In this document: one piece after another, positions 54,413 to 64,000 of the stretch | How the letters are laid out: each line of letters starts with the position of its first letter | Position numbering within the stretch: the first letter of the stretch is position 1 | From: Liopterus haemorrhoidalis | Lineage: Eukaryota; Arthropoda; Insecta; Coleoptera; Dytiscidae | Assembly (NCBI GenBank): GCA_963971575.1 | Contig: OZ020622.1 | Span: forward strand, 17,424,879 to 17,488,878 | Reading direction: 5' to 3' | Length of the DNA stretch: 64,000 nt | Made by a program: the position numbers and the translations under genes | The notes under the pieces: generated by a model | Databases searched by the model: none | What the model was told of the DNA's origin: nothing | What the model saw: the letters and a program-made list of their open reading frames with translations, nothing else

Positions 54413-55289
54413 TTGGTTACGATTATTTTCTATCAATTTTGTCAAAAACAATTAAATAAATGGCAGATAATTATTATTTGTATTATACCTATTCCTCTCC
54501 CTTGGTGTACAATATAATATTATTTAATTTTTACAATATAATAAAAAAAAATATTAAAATTAGTTGCTTTTAATAAGTTTTTTTTTTTCTATTAATTTTC
54601 TTATAATATTTGGTTTGGTGATTATTAATACACTTAGAAACACAAGAAAATTGGTACAATCACCTATTTCTACTTGATATTGAAAAATTAAATGGGATGT
54701 AAATGTTCCAATAGTATTTTTGTTTGGGATATATGTGTCCTAGTTGCTCTTTTTTGTGACACAGAAAGACAAATTATTGTTTTTATAAAAATAGAACCAA
54801 AATTTTTACAAAATATAATATGCCCAAAAAATGTTTATTAGTACAATATTGCTTACAAATAAAAATAAACTACAATATTTTATATTCCATACAAAAGGAT
54901 AGGAATGATAAGATGTAAAACAGTCGACACAAAGGCAATGGGCAAATTGGGCACAAAAGGTTTGTCCTTTTTGCTGTTTTTCTTTTTCATTTCGTTGTTT
55001 TCCATCAAGCAACATTCTGAATATTACTGACTCCTATAATAATGGGTGTTTTTTTTAGAGGTATAGAACTTTAAATTGCAATAAAACAACGATGGATTAT
55101 TCGATTGACATGAATTTTTTTTTATTCGAAAGATAATCTTGTGGCAAAATAACGAACTTGTTAAAACTTGTAGACGTGGTACAACATACCCTGGTGTTAA
55201 AACTATGGACCTCTATCGGGACAATGCAAATTGAATGGTATTTGTCTGAATAGTATGTATTAGAACTTCAGTGGTACATATATGTCCCA
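54413..55289. other. Spacer, nothing recognised
   Basis: AT-rich sequence; the short frame at 54806-55015 lacks family resemblance. Confidence 0.5.
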
Positions 55290-55425
55290 GTAGGATACAG
55301 GACAAATGGAAAGACCCGACAATGAACAGATCAAGAAGGAGGACTTATGTGAGCGTGGCCAAAAGTCAACCCGACTGACAATGACCAAAGAAGAAAAAGC
55401 AATATATAGAAACCATGCGATTGAT
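55290..55425 (+). pseudogene. RTE-like LINE 3' end fragment
   Basis: GACCCGACAATGAACAGATC and SRRRTYVSVAKSTRLT (LTMTKEEKAIYRN) parallel the end of the longer copy at 60770-61265 (ACCTGACAATGAACAGATCA, SKWRIYVNETKSHPD). Only the last 40 or so codons survive, with substitutions. Confidence 0.6.
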
Positions 55426-56505
55426 GGTTAAAGATTAATTTTAAGAAAAGAACTGTCATTTTTAAATAACATTAATTCGTTAAACCTAACTTAGTGTTCA
55501 TTTTGTTTCGCTCGTGCTAATATTATGCATCAACTTAACCTAACCATTCATAAATAGTTTAAGATATTTGAAAACCGGTGTAACATAAAAGCGGTATAAT
55601 ATAAAATGGTCAAAAACGGAGATAATTGCGAAACGATAGAATCTCATTAACCAAGAGCCGAAAGCAAAAGTAATATTATTGTGTTTCTTTGTGTAGTCAC
55701 GCAGCCATTAGTGAACGTAGCGGTCTTACCAGACTTTTTTATATCAGATGATGTCCGATGAGATTTCAACGAGATAATGTCACAGAGTTTTTATTTTTCA
55801 TATTTTTAAGGGCTTATATGACTCACAGGAATTATTTTAGTTCTTAGAAACAAAAAAAGAAAATATAAGAGTAATACAACTATAAAATTTTTGCCATTAA
55901 AAATATGAAATAGTAAAAAAAATCTCTTTTATCTTTAATGTATTTTATAATACGTATAAAATCAAGATAATTGATATTATAGATTTTTATCTATCTCTGA
56001 AAATCTGAACTTTAAAAATTATAAAGAAAATTGTTTTAACATTTTAATAATTAGATGTTAAGAGCATATATTTTTTGCTCGTAAAATATAACCTATAAAA
56101 AATAACAATAATTTTCAACTGTAAATTTTAATATTAACATTAAAAAGAGTATTTGTGGTATATATACAGGTTGTAACAGCGAAACGGGACACATTATTTT
56201 CTTTATTATCAGATGTACAAAAAAGTAGTAAATAACAAAGTCGTAGGAGACCAAGGGAGACATCTGATTATAGAAGAAAATAGACTTTAAACCAGTGGTT
56301 CTCGAGCTAGAGCACAAAGTTATGTATTTTTTAAATTAAATTATACATATTTTACGATAGCGTGTTTTTTTTTGTTCTTTTCTCTATTTCAACCATATAA
56401 ACATTTTATATCCTTACATAAAACACACAAATATTTAAAAAAATAAAATAAACTGAAATTATTATTATTTTTTAAAGCTAAAAGGTAGTAAATAATGATT
56501 ACTAT
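55426..56505. other. Spacer, possible lone hAT end
   Basis: CAGTGGTTCTCGAGCTAGAG at 56293 resembles a hAT terminus; no partner end was found before the palindrome at 56506. Confidence 0.45.
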
Positions 56506-57573
56506 GTAGCCTCCAAAATATAACTATAATCTAGATCAGCGTTTCTCAACCTTTTCTGGCACGGGACCCCCAAAATTATTTTAATATTGTCTACGGCCCC
56601 CCTATATATATATAGATATACAGGTGAACCGTGGCGTCAGCGTTTTTATTGTGTCTGTGCCGTATTTTAAACGCTTATAACATGACTATATAATTGCAAA
56701 ATTACTCAATAAAAAAAAAATTAGAAATAAAAGCAAGCTCGATACAAAAACACTTGTAAACAACGCAATAAAAAAACATGGTTTTTAAAAGTTCAGTTCT
56801 TTTCATTAACAGACGGCATAAAAAAATATTTACTTTAGTAAGTTTTATAAAATGATGTTTGCAAGACGGCACAGTAAAAAAAGCGATGTGTGAGCTAATT
56901 GTGAAAAATGTTTGATGACTAAAGCTTATCCAAAGAATTGAATGATAATACCTAGTGAAATTCAATCAAGGACAATATTTTAAATGGGAACGTATATCAA
57001 CTTTGATATAATTTTTTAAAAGAAAACATTTTTTAAATATCTTTTATGGTTGACGAAAAATTGTATTCCCTATAATGACTTGAAAGTAAAGTATTTTTAT
57101 TTACAAGTGTTCAAAGTGCCATCAATTTAAATATAATCAGTTTCGCTTCTTTACTCTTGAGTTATCTGTAGCTCGGCACATAATAAATAATTATAATATT
57201 GCAGTTTCAAGTCGTGCCCACTTGAAACTACAACTTACAAGTACTTGAAGTACCTCCAACGCGAACCGTTATCACAGAAACTTATCAGCCGACATATACA
57301 CTTAATTTGTCATTGATATTATTTAAATTAGTTATCAAAATAAGTATAATTTATTTTATTTATGTTATGGAAGGTATATTTTTATGAATATAAATGTAAT
57401 ATATTTATGAATGGAGCACATTTGTGCAAAAATGACTGCATTCTATTATATTTTCATGCTTCGATCTTATATGACTTCGCGGCCCCCCGACGAAGCTTTC
57501 ACGACTCCCCAGGGGGCCGCGGCCCCCCGGTTTAGAAACGCTGATCTAGATTATATTATATTTTGGAGGCTAC
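56506..57573. repeat. Palindromic target site flanking a hAT
   Basis: GTAGCCTCCAAAATATAACT (from 56506) before the element is the near-exact complement of the sequence ending at 57573 after it (ATTATATTTTGGAGGCTAC). Removing the hAT and one duplication leaves a palindrome of about 55 bp centred on CTAG. Confidence 0.85.
56537..57543. mobile_element. hAT element, 1007 bp, non-autonomous
   Basis: The ends are CAGCGTTTCTCAACC and, complemented, CAGCGTTTCTAAACC. The exact 8-bp duplication ATCTAGAT lies at 56529-56536 and 57544-57551 and has TA at its centre (Buster type). GGCCCCCC-rich blocks sit inside both ends (GGACCCCC left, GGGGGGCCGCGG right). The interior is AT-rich; the 87-codon frames at 56702 and 57411 are not transposase-like. 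Confidence 0.92.
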
Positions 57574-57660
57574 AACTACAAATATGCCCTAGCCCAGATT
57601 TGAACCCAGGGTCTTTACCAAGCGAGCACGGTCGCTACCTTTGCGTTGTTGGGGCCCAGT
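57560..57660 (-). repeat. tRNA-derived SINE fragment
   Basis: The minus strand holds GGTAGCGACCGTGCTCGC (box A-like) and CCTGGGTTCAAATCTGGG (box B-like) at tRNA spacing. It shares its inner end with the right arm of the hAT target palindrome, so that palindrome may belong to the SINE-containing repeat. Confidence 0.5.
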
Positions 57661-58455
57661 ATTTTAAACAATGATGTTAAAAACATTTCTCCTTTACTGG
57701 AATTCAAATTACCAAATAAATATTAAAACAAAATTTTCCGTTTATATATTTTATATTTAAAACACGTAGTATAAAACATTGAACTTTGTAGAATTAAATA
57801 ACAGATATTTAAATTCAAGTGAGAAGACTTAAGGAAATCAAGCATTCTTGTCTCCGAAGAAACCAATATAAATAGAACACAAATAGACATTAGATTTAAT
57901 ACAGTGTTAGGTAATACCATCACGTTTAGATCTTATTGAAAATCACACTATTAATCAAACTTTCATTCAATCATTAGTTTCAGTTTAATACTGATGTGCT
58001 AAATATTTCTTCATATGTAATTATTAATGATAAATTATTGTTAAAAAACTGTTTTGAAAAACAGATAATTATGGGAACTTGCTACTGATGTTTAGTGATG
58101 GTAAAAAATGTAACTATATAAAAAATATTTATCATTATTGAGTTTGTCAAACTTTAGTAACCTGTGTAGTCACGTTATTCTATAGATTAGTGCAGATAAA
58201 TGCACGCTACTACATCCCAAAATCAAACAAAAATATATGTAAAGATCATATATTTGTTGATTCTGTTGTATTATTTTTTCTAAATTCGTAAAACTACGTT
58301 CATAGCTCTTAAATTAGCCGCATATAGGCTATGACTTGTGAACTGTTGATTGTCACTAACAACTTTGTCATATGGTAACGCCAGCTGGAATTCAGAGCTC
58401 TAAATTCAGAATTAAGTTCAGAACTCTAAACTTAATACGTTACACGTTGTCGATT
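57661..58455. other. Spacer, nothing recognised
   Basis: AT-rich sequence without feature. Confidence 0.5.
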
Positions 58456-58796
58456 GTCGATAGTTTTCCAAACTTATAGTTCCAACCTTTTTTCATGGCG
58501 GATCGGCAAGCGACCTAGCAAAAATTCGCAGACCGGCAAGTTAAGAAAGTAATGTGTATCGCAAAAATTTTATTTTTTTACTGCACTGATTACAAACACA
58601 AAAAAAAACAACAAATATAAAATCACATATAATTAGTGAAAAAAGAAACAAATTATTACTTAAGCAATTAACAGATTAAGGACCCAGATCATCTCAAAAT
58701 TAAGTGGGTTATAACTTATTAGGCGAATAGTTGCATAGAAAAAAAAATCTCGCGGACCGGTGCCAGCCCACGGACCGGCGGTTGGGAAACACTAGT
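58456..58796. mobile_element. hAT-like element with GGACCGGC blocks
   Basis: The right-end complement reads CTAGTGTTTCCCAACCGCCG and GGTCCGTGGGC; the left reads TAGTTTTCCAAAC then TTCCAACCTTTTTTCATGG, GGCGGATCGGC and GCAGACCGGCAAG. GACCGGC words near both ends in inverse orientation support one element. The left terminus is imprecise. Confidence 0.55.
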
Positions 58797-59154
58797 CTAG
58801 AACGTTCACCTTGTATGCCTTTACATAACCTAACAAAATGTCATCGCGCCGATTACAACAAATCTCGCCCAAAATTACAAAGACAAACAGTATATATGAC
58901 CAATTTAGATAATTACGTTAGGTTTAGTTAGTAAAAAGCTAATACAGCAGAGTTAGGAAAACGATAATATATAATAAACATTTTACGAAGCCACCGTACT
59001 TTGTTTAAAGACACACAGATGTCGCACTATTCCTAACACACTAATTTCCTTAGCTGTAAACATCATAATTTAGTATGATGACAGAACGAAACCTTATATA
59101 CTTATTTGTAAATGCCGACTGTACTTATTGACAGTTTGCTGTAAAATGAATAAA
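58797..59154. other. Spacer, nothing recognised
   Basis: No feature assigned. Confidence 0.5.
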
Positions 59155-59385
59155 TAATAATTATAAATAATAAACCTGGATTTAAACATAAGCTATATGG
59201 CATCTCAAAATTTTCATTCTAAGGGAGTTTTGAAGTTAAAACTATTTACTAAGAAACATATATCTCCCTTATTATTGACTTACAACGAATCTATAAAAAG
59301 AAAATAATAAGGAAAAAAAAACATATTTTTTCTGTTTATTTTCTTTTGGATGAATATTTGGGGAGAATTATGGCGACAGATTTAG
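59155..59385 (-). repeat. Left-edge array family, reverse copy
   Basis: AACATAAGCTATATGGCATC, ATATCTCCCTTATTATTGAC and AATATTTGGGGAGAATTATG correspond to the complement of the array at 1-1165 and to 62470-62800. Confidence 0.7.
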
Positions 59386-60000
59386 CTCAAACCAACAAAC
59401 AAGCAGATCAGATATGCACAATAATTTTCAGATGACACAGTAACATTTTACTAGTCGTCTGTTATCATAATTATCATATTAAGGTTTGAAGACTTATGTT
59501 CCTCTTGAGAGATTTATATGCATGTTCGATTCCATTGTTTATTAACTTTCTCATACTAAGGTTATTACGTAGCAACTAAATTCAATTTGTTAAGTTAACT
59601 AAATTTTTAATTCTGTTCTTCCAAACCTCTTTTTTATGTAATTTAAAGTCTTATTGTTTGCGAAGACACCAAGAAAGAATTCTTTGGTAGCTCAAACAAA
59701 AACAGTCAGACTTAAAACTATTTTCTATCAGAAGTTTTTGTGAGTCAGGAGAGGACAAATTGTCAGCTTCTTTGAGTTAACAATTCCCTTCTTTTTTTAG
59801 AAATCACAATAGGATGTTGAAGGTAACACAAAAACTAGATGGAATTTTATAAGAATTTTCTGTAGATTTAAAAATCATTTTGAAAAATCATTTTTTATTG
59901 TATTCTCTCCCTCTCTCTGGGACACTGTCAGTTGAGTTTTACTGAAACTCATACATACCCATTACCCTGTTATGTTTAGTGTCTACAGGTATCCTGTATA
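59386..60000. other. Spacer, nothing recognised
   Basis: No feature assigned. Confidence 0.5.
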
Positions 60001-60251
60001 CCAAAGGTACTCAAACTATATTCCACGGGATACATTTGTTAAACCATACCTGCTTCCACCTCTTATTTGTTTCTTGTATATATGTAGCATGTAAGATTTT
60101 GTATAAGTATTGTAGCTTTGAAAATATTACCGAAACTGCAGTCAGTATGTTCAATAAAAGAGTTTGTGAAACTTTACCAAGCATTTCATTTCATAACCGA
60201 TTACCTTCCACGGGACACTTAAACAAAAACCATATTTTAAGATACACTGGG
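60001..60251. mobile_element. Possible hAT-like element
   Basis: CCAAAGGTACTCAAACTATA then TTCCACGGGATAC on the left and, complemented, CCAGTGTATCTTAAAATATG and GTCCCGTGGAAGG on the right resemble hAT ends. Ends are decayed and no duplication is seen. The 96-codon frame across it is not recognised. Confidence 0.4.
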
Positions 60252-60464
60252 TTAGCAACTCTTTACTGAAAGCTTATCAATTAATAAGACCACTTTTGGA
60301 AGACCTATTATCAGCGTAAGAGTAGAATTATTATTAGGTTTGTCAATATGAAAAGCATCCATCGATCCCATACATTAAACTGGAAGAGAGCACGTCATAT
60401 TCGGGATCAATGGGATTGAATACACACAGCTGTATCCTAAACCTTGACGATTTGTAATCTAGAA

Positions 60465-60758
60465 CAGTGTTTTTCAACAGGTGGTCCCCAGAAAAATTTT
60501 AGTGGTCCGCGAAAATTGTTATATGTGTTTTTTGCAGTTTTTTGTTATTTTTTTATGCACATTTTTTATGTAAATAATTTATATTTTGTTTATTTTCTGT
60601 AAACTTTCTGTAATTTTCTACAAACAAAATAAATGTATTTAATAGCACATTAAATTTGGTTTCTTGCAAAAAATTAACCAACAATTATTATTAGTGGTCC
60701 GCGTTAGAAAATTATATATTATACTGGTCCGCGGTGAATTTTTGGTTGAGAAACACTG
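60465..60758. mobile_element. hAT MITE, sister of 409-705
   Basis: The ends are CAGTGTTTTTCAACAGG and, complemented, CAGTGTTTCTCAACC. The flanks ATCTAGAA (60457-60464) and ATCTAGAC (60759-60766) agree at 7 of 8 with a central TA. The sequence follows the 409-705 copy over its full 294 bp with scattered differences. It is inserted just upstream of LINE sequence. Confidence 0.92.
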
Positions 60759-60769
60759 ATCTAGACTTT

Positions 60770-61265
60770 AGAACACCTTGGTATAACCTGCTCTTAATCA
60801 GGTTATACCAAGCTACACTACACCCCGTACTTATGTATGGCTCCTAAACATATACCTTAACAAAGTAAGATGGACAACACTCCATAGATTTCGAAAATAA
60901 GATATTACGCCGAATCTTTGGTAGCATTTAAATTAATGGTGAATGGAGGATTTATAAGAAATAAGATATCCTAGAACTGTACTCAAAGCCGAATATCACA
61001 CAAGAACTAAGAGGTAGACGATTACAGTGGACAGGACACGTGATGAGGACAAGAGAGGACAGAATGATTAGGAAGATTGAATACTCGTCGACCAGTTGGA
61101 AGATCTCGCAAAAGATATACATGAGAATTGGTGTACATGACACACGAAAAGACCTGACAATGAACAGATCAAAATGGAGGATTTATGTGAATGAGACCAA
61201 AAGTCATCCCGACTGACAGTGCTAAAAAAACAAGGTACAGAACAGTATAGATAAAGATATGAATC
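60770..61265 (+). pseudogene. RTE-like LINE ORF C-terminal and 3' end
   Basis: Reading with frame breaks: LYSKPNITQELRGRRLQWTG, HVMRTREDRMIRKI, then NTRRPVGRSRKRY and SKWRIYVNETKSHPD. 'ELRGRRLQW-GHV-R---R--RK' followed by 'RP-GRSRKR' is the standard tail of RTE-like LINE proteins. Before it the PVLMYGS-type block has decayed (TPYLCMAPK). A 14-bp perfect hairpin (60777-60812, CTTGGTATAACCTG stem, 8-nt loop) lies at its start. The 3' end has an A-rich stretch near 61290-61315. It is 5'-truncated and non-functional. Confidence 0.75.
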
Positions 61266-62334
61266 AGATTCTGCATTTGTCGGCATAGAAACAAAAATAA
61301 ACTATTAAAAAAATAAATTAGTAAAATATATTTGAAAATTTGTAGTTTAAACTATTGAGATTTAAGATTAAAAATAAAATAATCTTAAAACTATAAAATC
61401 GTTCTTTGAAGATCGATTGACATACCTTAATTTCGAAACTTTTTTTTACGTTAAAATTTTTTCTAACATTAAAATTAGTAAAACGTATTTAACAAATTTG
61501 TTTTAAAAAGATTAAAATCTAAACTTTTAATATTAAAAAGTAAAATTCCAAAATTAAACCTTGAAATAACTGGGATGTTCTAAATCTTCCATTAATTTCC
61601 ATTTTGAGATTCGTTAAGCAATCTTTAATGTGAAGAAGAATCTATTGACATTTCTGTGATTTATTCAAGAAAATACACTCATTTAATTAAATCAAAAATA
61701 AATTATTAGCTGTATCAAAAATGCAAACAACACCGTGGGGGACTTTTGAAGATTTTTAAATTTAAATAACATTCACATTTAGATAAATTATGTCATATAA
61801 GTAAAAAAAAAAGAAGGTTGGCATAATTTTAACATATATTTTACAAATGGTTTTATTGTTACCAAATTGGGATATTAAAAAAAAAAAAAAAACTCTGGCA
61901 GGAATTCTCAACCGAGGCAACAGAGTGCCGCGAAAATCTTCACCAATTATTTTCATGTCCAATGACTCCATACCGAACAACATAATACATCCACAAAGCT
62001 TCTCCAACGAACTAGGTTTCCAAGAGCTTCGACTTATCTCCAGGAGACAGGTTATTTCAACCTGTGACCTTTCTGTTATTTCAATTTAAGTCCTTCAAGT
62101 CCTGAGCGGTCTACCATTACTACAACTGGCCTATGGGTTACAGTCTAGCTTTTTTCTAATATTCCAAAAAACGCTTAACGCCTTAACATGTGCCCAGTAC
62201 CTCTCCAAAAAAGTATGATTCTTATTTTGAATAGAAAAATAGAATCTCTTACAATTTTCTATAATTTCTTACAATTTGTATTAATATAAATATTACTAAT
62301 AATCTAGATTAATAAAATTGAAGGCTGTATCTGT
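61266..62334. other. Spacer, possible lone hAT end
   Basis: CAGGAATTCTCAACCGAGGC at 61898 followed by GAGTGCCGCGAAAATC resembles a hAT left end; no right end was found. The rest is AT-rich. Confidence 0.45.
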
Positions 62335-62930
62335 TTTATTATTTTTTCGGCCACGTATTAAGTTTCTACACGATTAAGACGATATCCGTAAAAAAAAAAA
62401 ATTTCTGTCCGAGATTCACGAAAAAACGGCTGGAAATATTTTAACGAAATTTGGTATGATGATAGTGTAGAACCAGGATTCAAACATAGGCTATATGGTA
62501 TCTCAAAATTTTAATTATTTTCGGAATTAAAACTGTTTATTAAAAAACTTAAATATCTTCCTTATTATTGACTTAACAAAAATTATACAACAAAAATTGT
62601 CTATAGTAAAAAACAATCTTTTTGGTCAGTGCATTTTTTCAATTTGCTAAATATTTGGGGTGTTATGAGGAGACACCCTAAAACTAAAATCTATTAATCT
62701 AAATCCCATTATTGACAACAGCAAAATCATATATGACAAAAATAGTTTATAATAAGAAAACAAATCTTTTATATCGAGGCATTTTCTTACTTAGATGAAT
62801 TTGGGAGAATAAGCGGAACTTATGAAATATATCCCTTATTATTGACTTAACACCAAACATGTATATAACAACAATTGTTTATAATAAGAAATCAAATGTT
62901 TTTTGCTATATATACATTTCGATTGAATTA
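62335..62930 (-). repeat. Left-edge array family and tail, reverse copy
   Basis: From TCGGCCACGTATTAAGTTTC through CACGAAAAAACGGCTGG and AACATAGGCTATATGGTATC to repeated CCTTATTATTGACTTAACA units, this is the complement of 1-1390 in the same order. Confidence 0.75.
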
Positions 62931-63420
62931 ATAGGCATTTACGTTTAGTCAGTCAGATTAATCCGCGCGATCCGAGTGCTCCCGATCTGTTCGTAAAGTC
63001 AGTCGGAGCGTACACATTATCTTATTTTTAGTCAATCCGATTGATCCGCCGGAGCAATACGAGCGTTTCCAAGCAGTCCGATTGCTGGGATTAATGGATT
63101 GCTGTTGGTGAGAGTTAACGCGGCTAAATTGATCTTACAGCCAATTGAAATGTGTTGAAAACATAACTTAACAGAATATACGAAATAAGTGCCATCTGTG
63201 ACATAATTCTATTATTAGTAATAACCTCATATTTATAAAACAAAATGCGGTAGCAATTGTAATCGAGTTGTAATCGTCTGTAAACGACAGAAATATGACT
63301 GTTGCAGTTAGCGCCACTGTCACCAGGCGTCACTACTTAACTTCAGTCAAATATGGCTTACGAAAATATTAACAAAATCCGAGCAATCCGACTAATCTTG
63401 TGACGTCACCAGATCGGTAA
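62931..63420. repeat. Short dispersed repeat, copy 2, with weak inverted ends
   Basis: The first 75 bp match 7632-7712. TCAGATTAATCCG, CCGATTGATCCG on the left and, complemented, GATTAGTCGGATTGCTCGG on the right suggest an imperfect inverted-repeat element inserted in the array. It is non-coding. Confidence 0.45.
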
Positions 63421-63426
63421 ATACGG

Positions 63427-64000
63427 TTTTTAATAAGATATATATTTGGAGAGCTGTGGGGAGACCTACCAAAAAACGAAGTATCTCCCTTATTACTTAA
63501 CATCAAACATATATACAAAAGAGTGGTTTAGAATCAGTACCGGCTTTAGGATCGCCCGGAGAGCCAGAATTGCTAAGGCCGGCCCTTTTTAGAATAAAGA
63601 AACGATTATTTTGTGTTTTACTTGAAACTGAAATATCTCATTTATCATTTACGTTACAGAATTGAATATACATTATAAAAACCGTACGACCGTCCAGCTA
63701 ATATTTAATAAATTAAATTGAAGTAATATTAATGGTCAGTTGCTAAAGAACGAGTTAAATGTTTTAACTCGTTATCTTTTAAGTTCTTTATGTTTTAAAG
63801 TTAACCCTTACTCAAGTTAAAATGAAATGTTTTTGTATGTTGTCTTGCCTGGAGTTAAACCTAACTCGAGTTAAAACACTTAACTCATTCTTTAGCAACC
63901 GGTCATTAATAAGTTTTGTGTTTTTGTTGTCTGTAGGAGTACTTGGACTTGTGACCTTATTCCCCAATTTTTATTTTAGAAGTAAATAATAGTATAATTT
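63427..64000 (-). repeat. Left-edge array family, reverse copy at window end
   Basis: GAAGTATCTCCCTTATTACT and AGAATAAAGAAACGATTATT correspond to the complement of units at 28-110. A hAT-like GCCGGCCC word near 63580 may mark another insertion. The copy continues beyond the window or ends near 63660. Confidence 0.6.

Noticed and set aside
59979..60269. 96-codon plus frame
   Set aside because: Spans a hAT-like element; no family resemblance.

Overview
The window is AT-rich nuclear DNA of an insect, almost certainly a large-genome species: the only host protein-coding sequence I can defend is two small minus-strand exons of Notch (EGF repeats 1-5), separated by a 5.5 kb intron and surrounded by tens of kilobases of decayed transposons. 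The order cannot be fixed from sequence alone. Spacer wording in EGF2 and EGF4 reads as a non-dipteran insect (beetle or hemipteran type); that is inference from memory of the family.

Host gene. Exon A (41324-41598, minus) ends EGF1, encodes all of EGF2 and most of EGF3. Exon B (35618-35813, minus) ends EGF3, encodes EGF4 and the first half of EGF5. Splice sites and phases (2, then 1, then 2) fit exactly. The signal-peptide exon would lie to the right and the remaining EGF exons to the left. I find neither here, so the adjoining introns probably exceed 22 kb and 35 kb. All or nearly all of the window is therefore inside the Notch locus, read from right to left.

Layout. 1-7 kb: a diverged tandem array, an 18S rRNA fragment beside a perfect palindrome, a modular interspersed repeat with CAGA microsatellite, a hAT relic split by a tRNA-like SINE, a second tRNA-derived SINE. 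7-18 kb: mariner relics (one a fold-back with two 3' ends), a LINE tail, a tandem array built from a reverse-transcriptase motif fragment, and a hAT with intact target duplication. 19-34 kb: RTE-type LINE fragments, hAT MITEs, five mariner relics, a Harbinger element with a HARBI1-like N-terminus, Tc/mariner-type and piggyBac-type MITEs. 34-42 kb: the Notch exons; their intron holds two antisense LINE copies and a large inverted-repeat pair. 42-64 kb: more LINE 3' ends, a nested stack (mariner, Harbinger MITE, two hATs), several hAT elements with 8-bp duplications, and inverted copies of the array found at the left edge.

No transposase or reverse transcriptase here looks functional. Apart from Notch there is no coordinated gene system. 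The most unusual structures are the RT-motif tandem array, the palindromic mariner, the rRNA fragment with an adjoining 54-bp perfect palindrome, a hAT inserted at the centre of a palindrome, and the inverted-repeat pair in the Notch intron.
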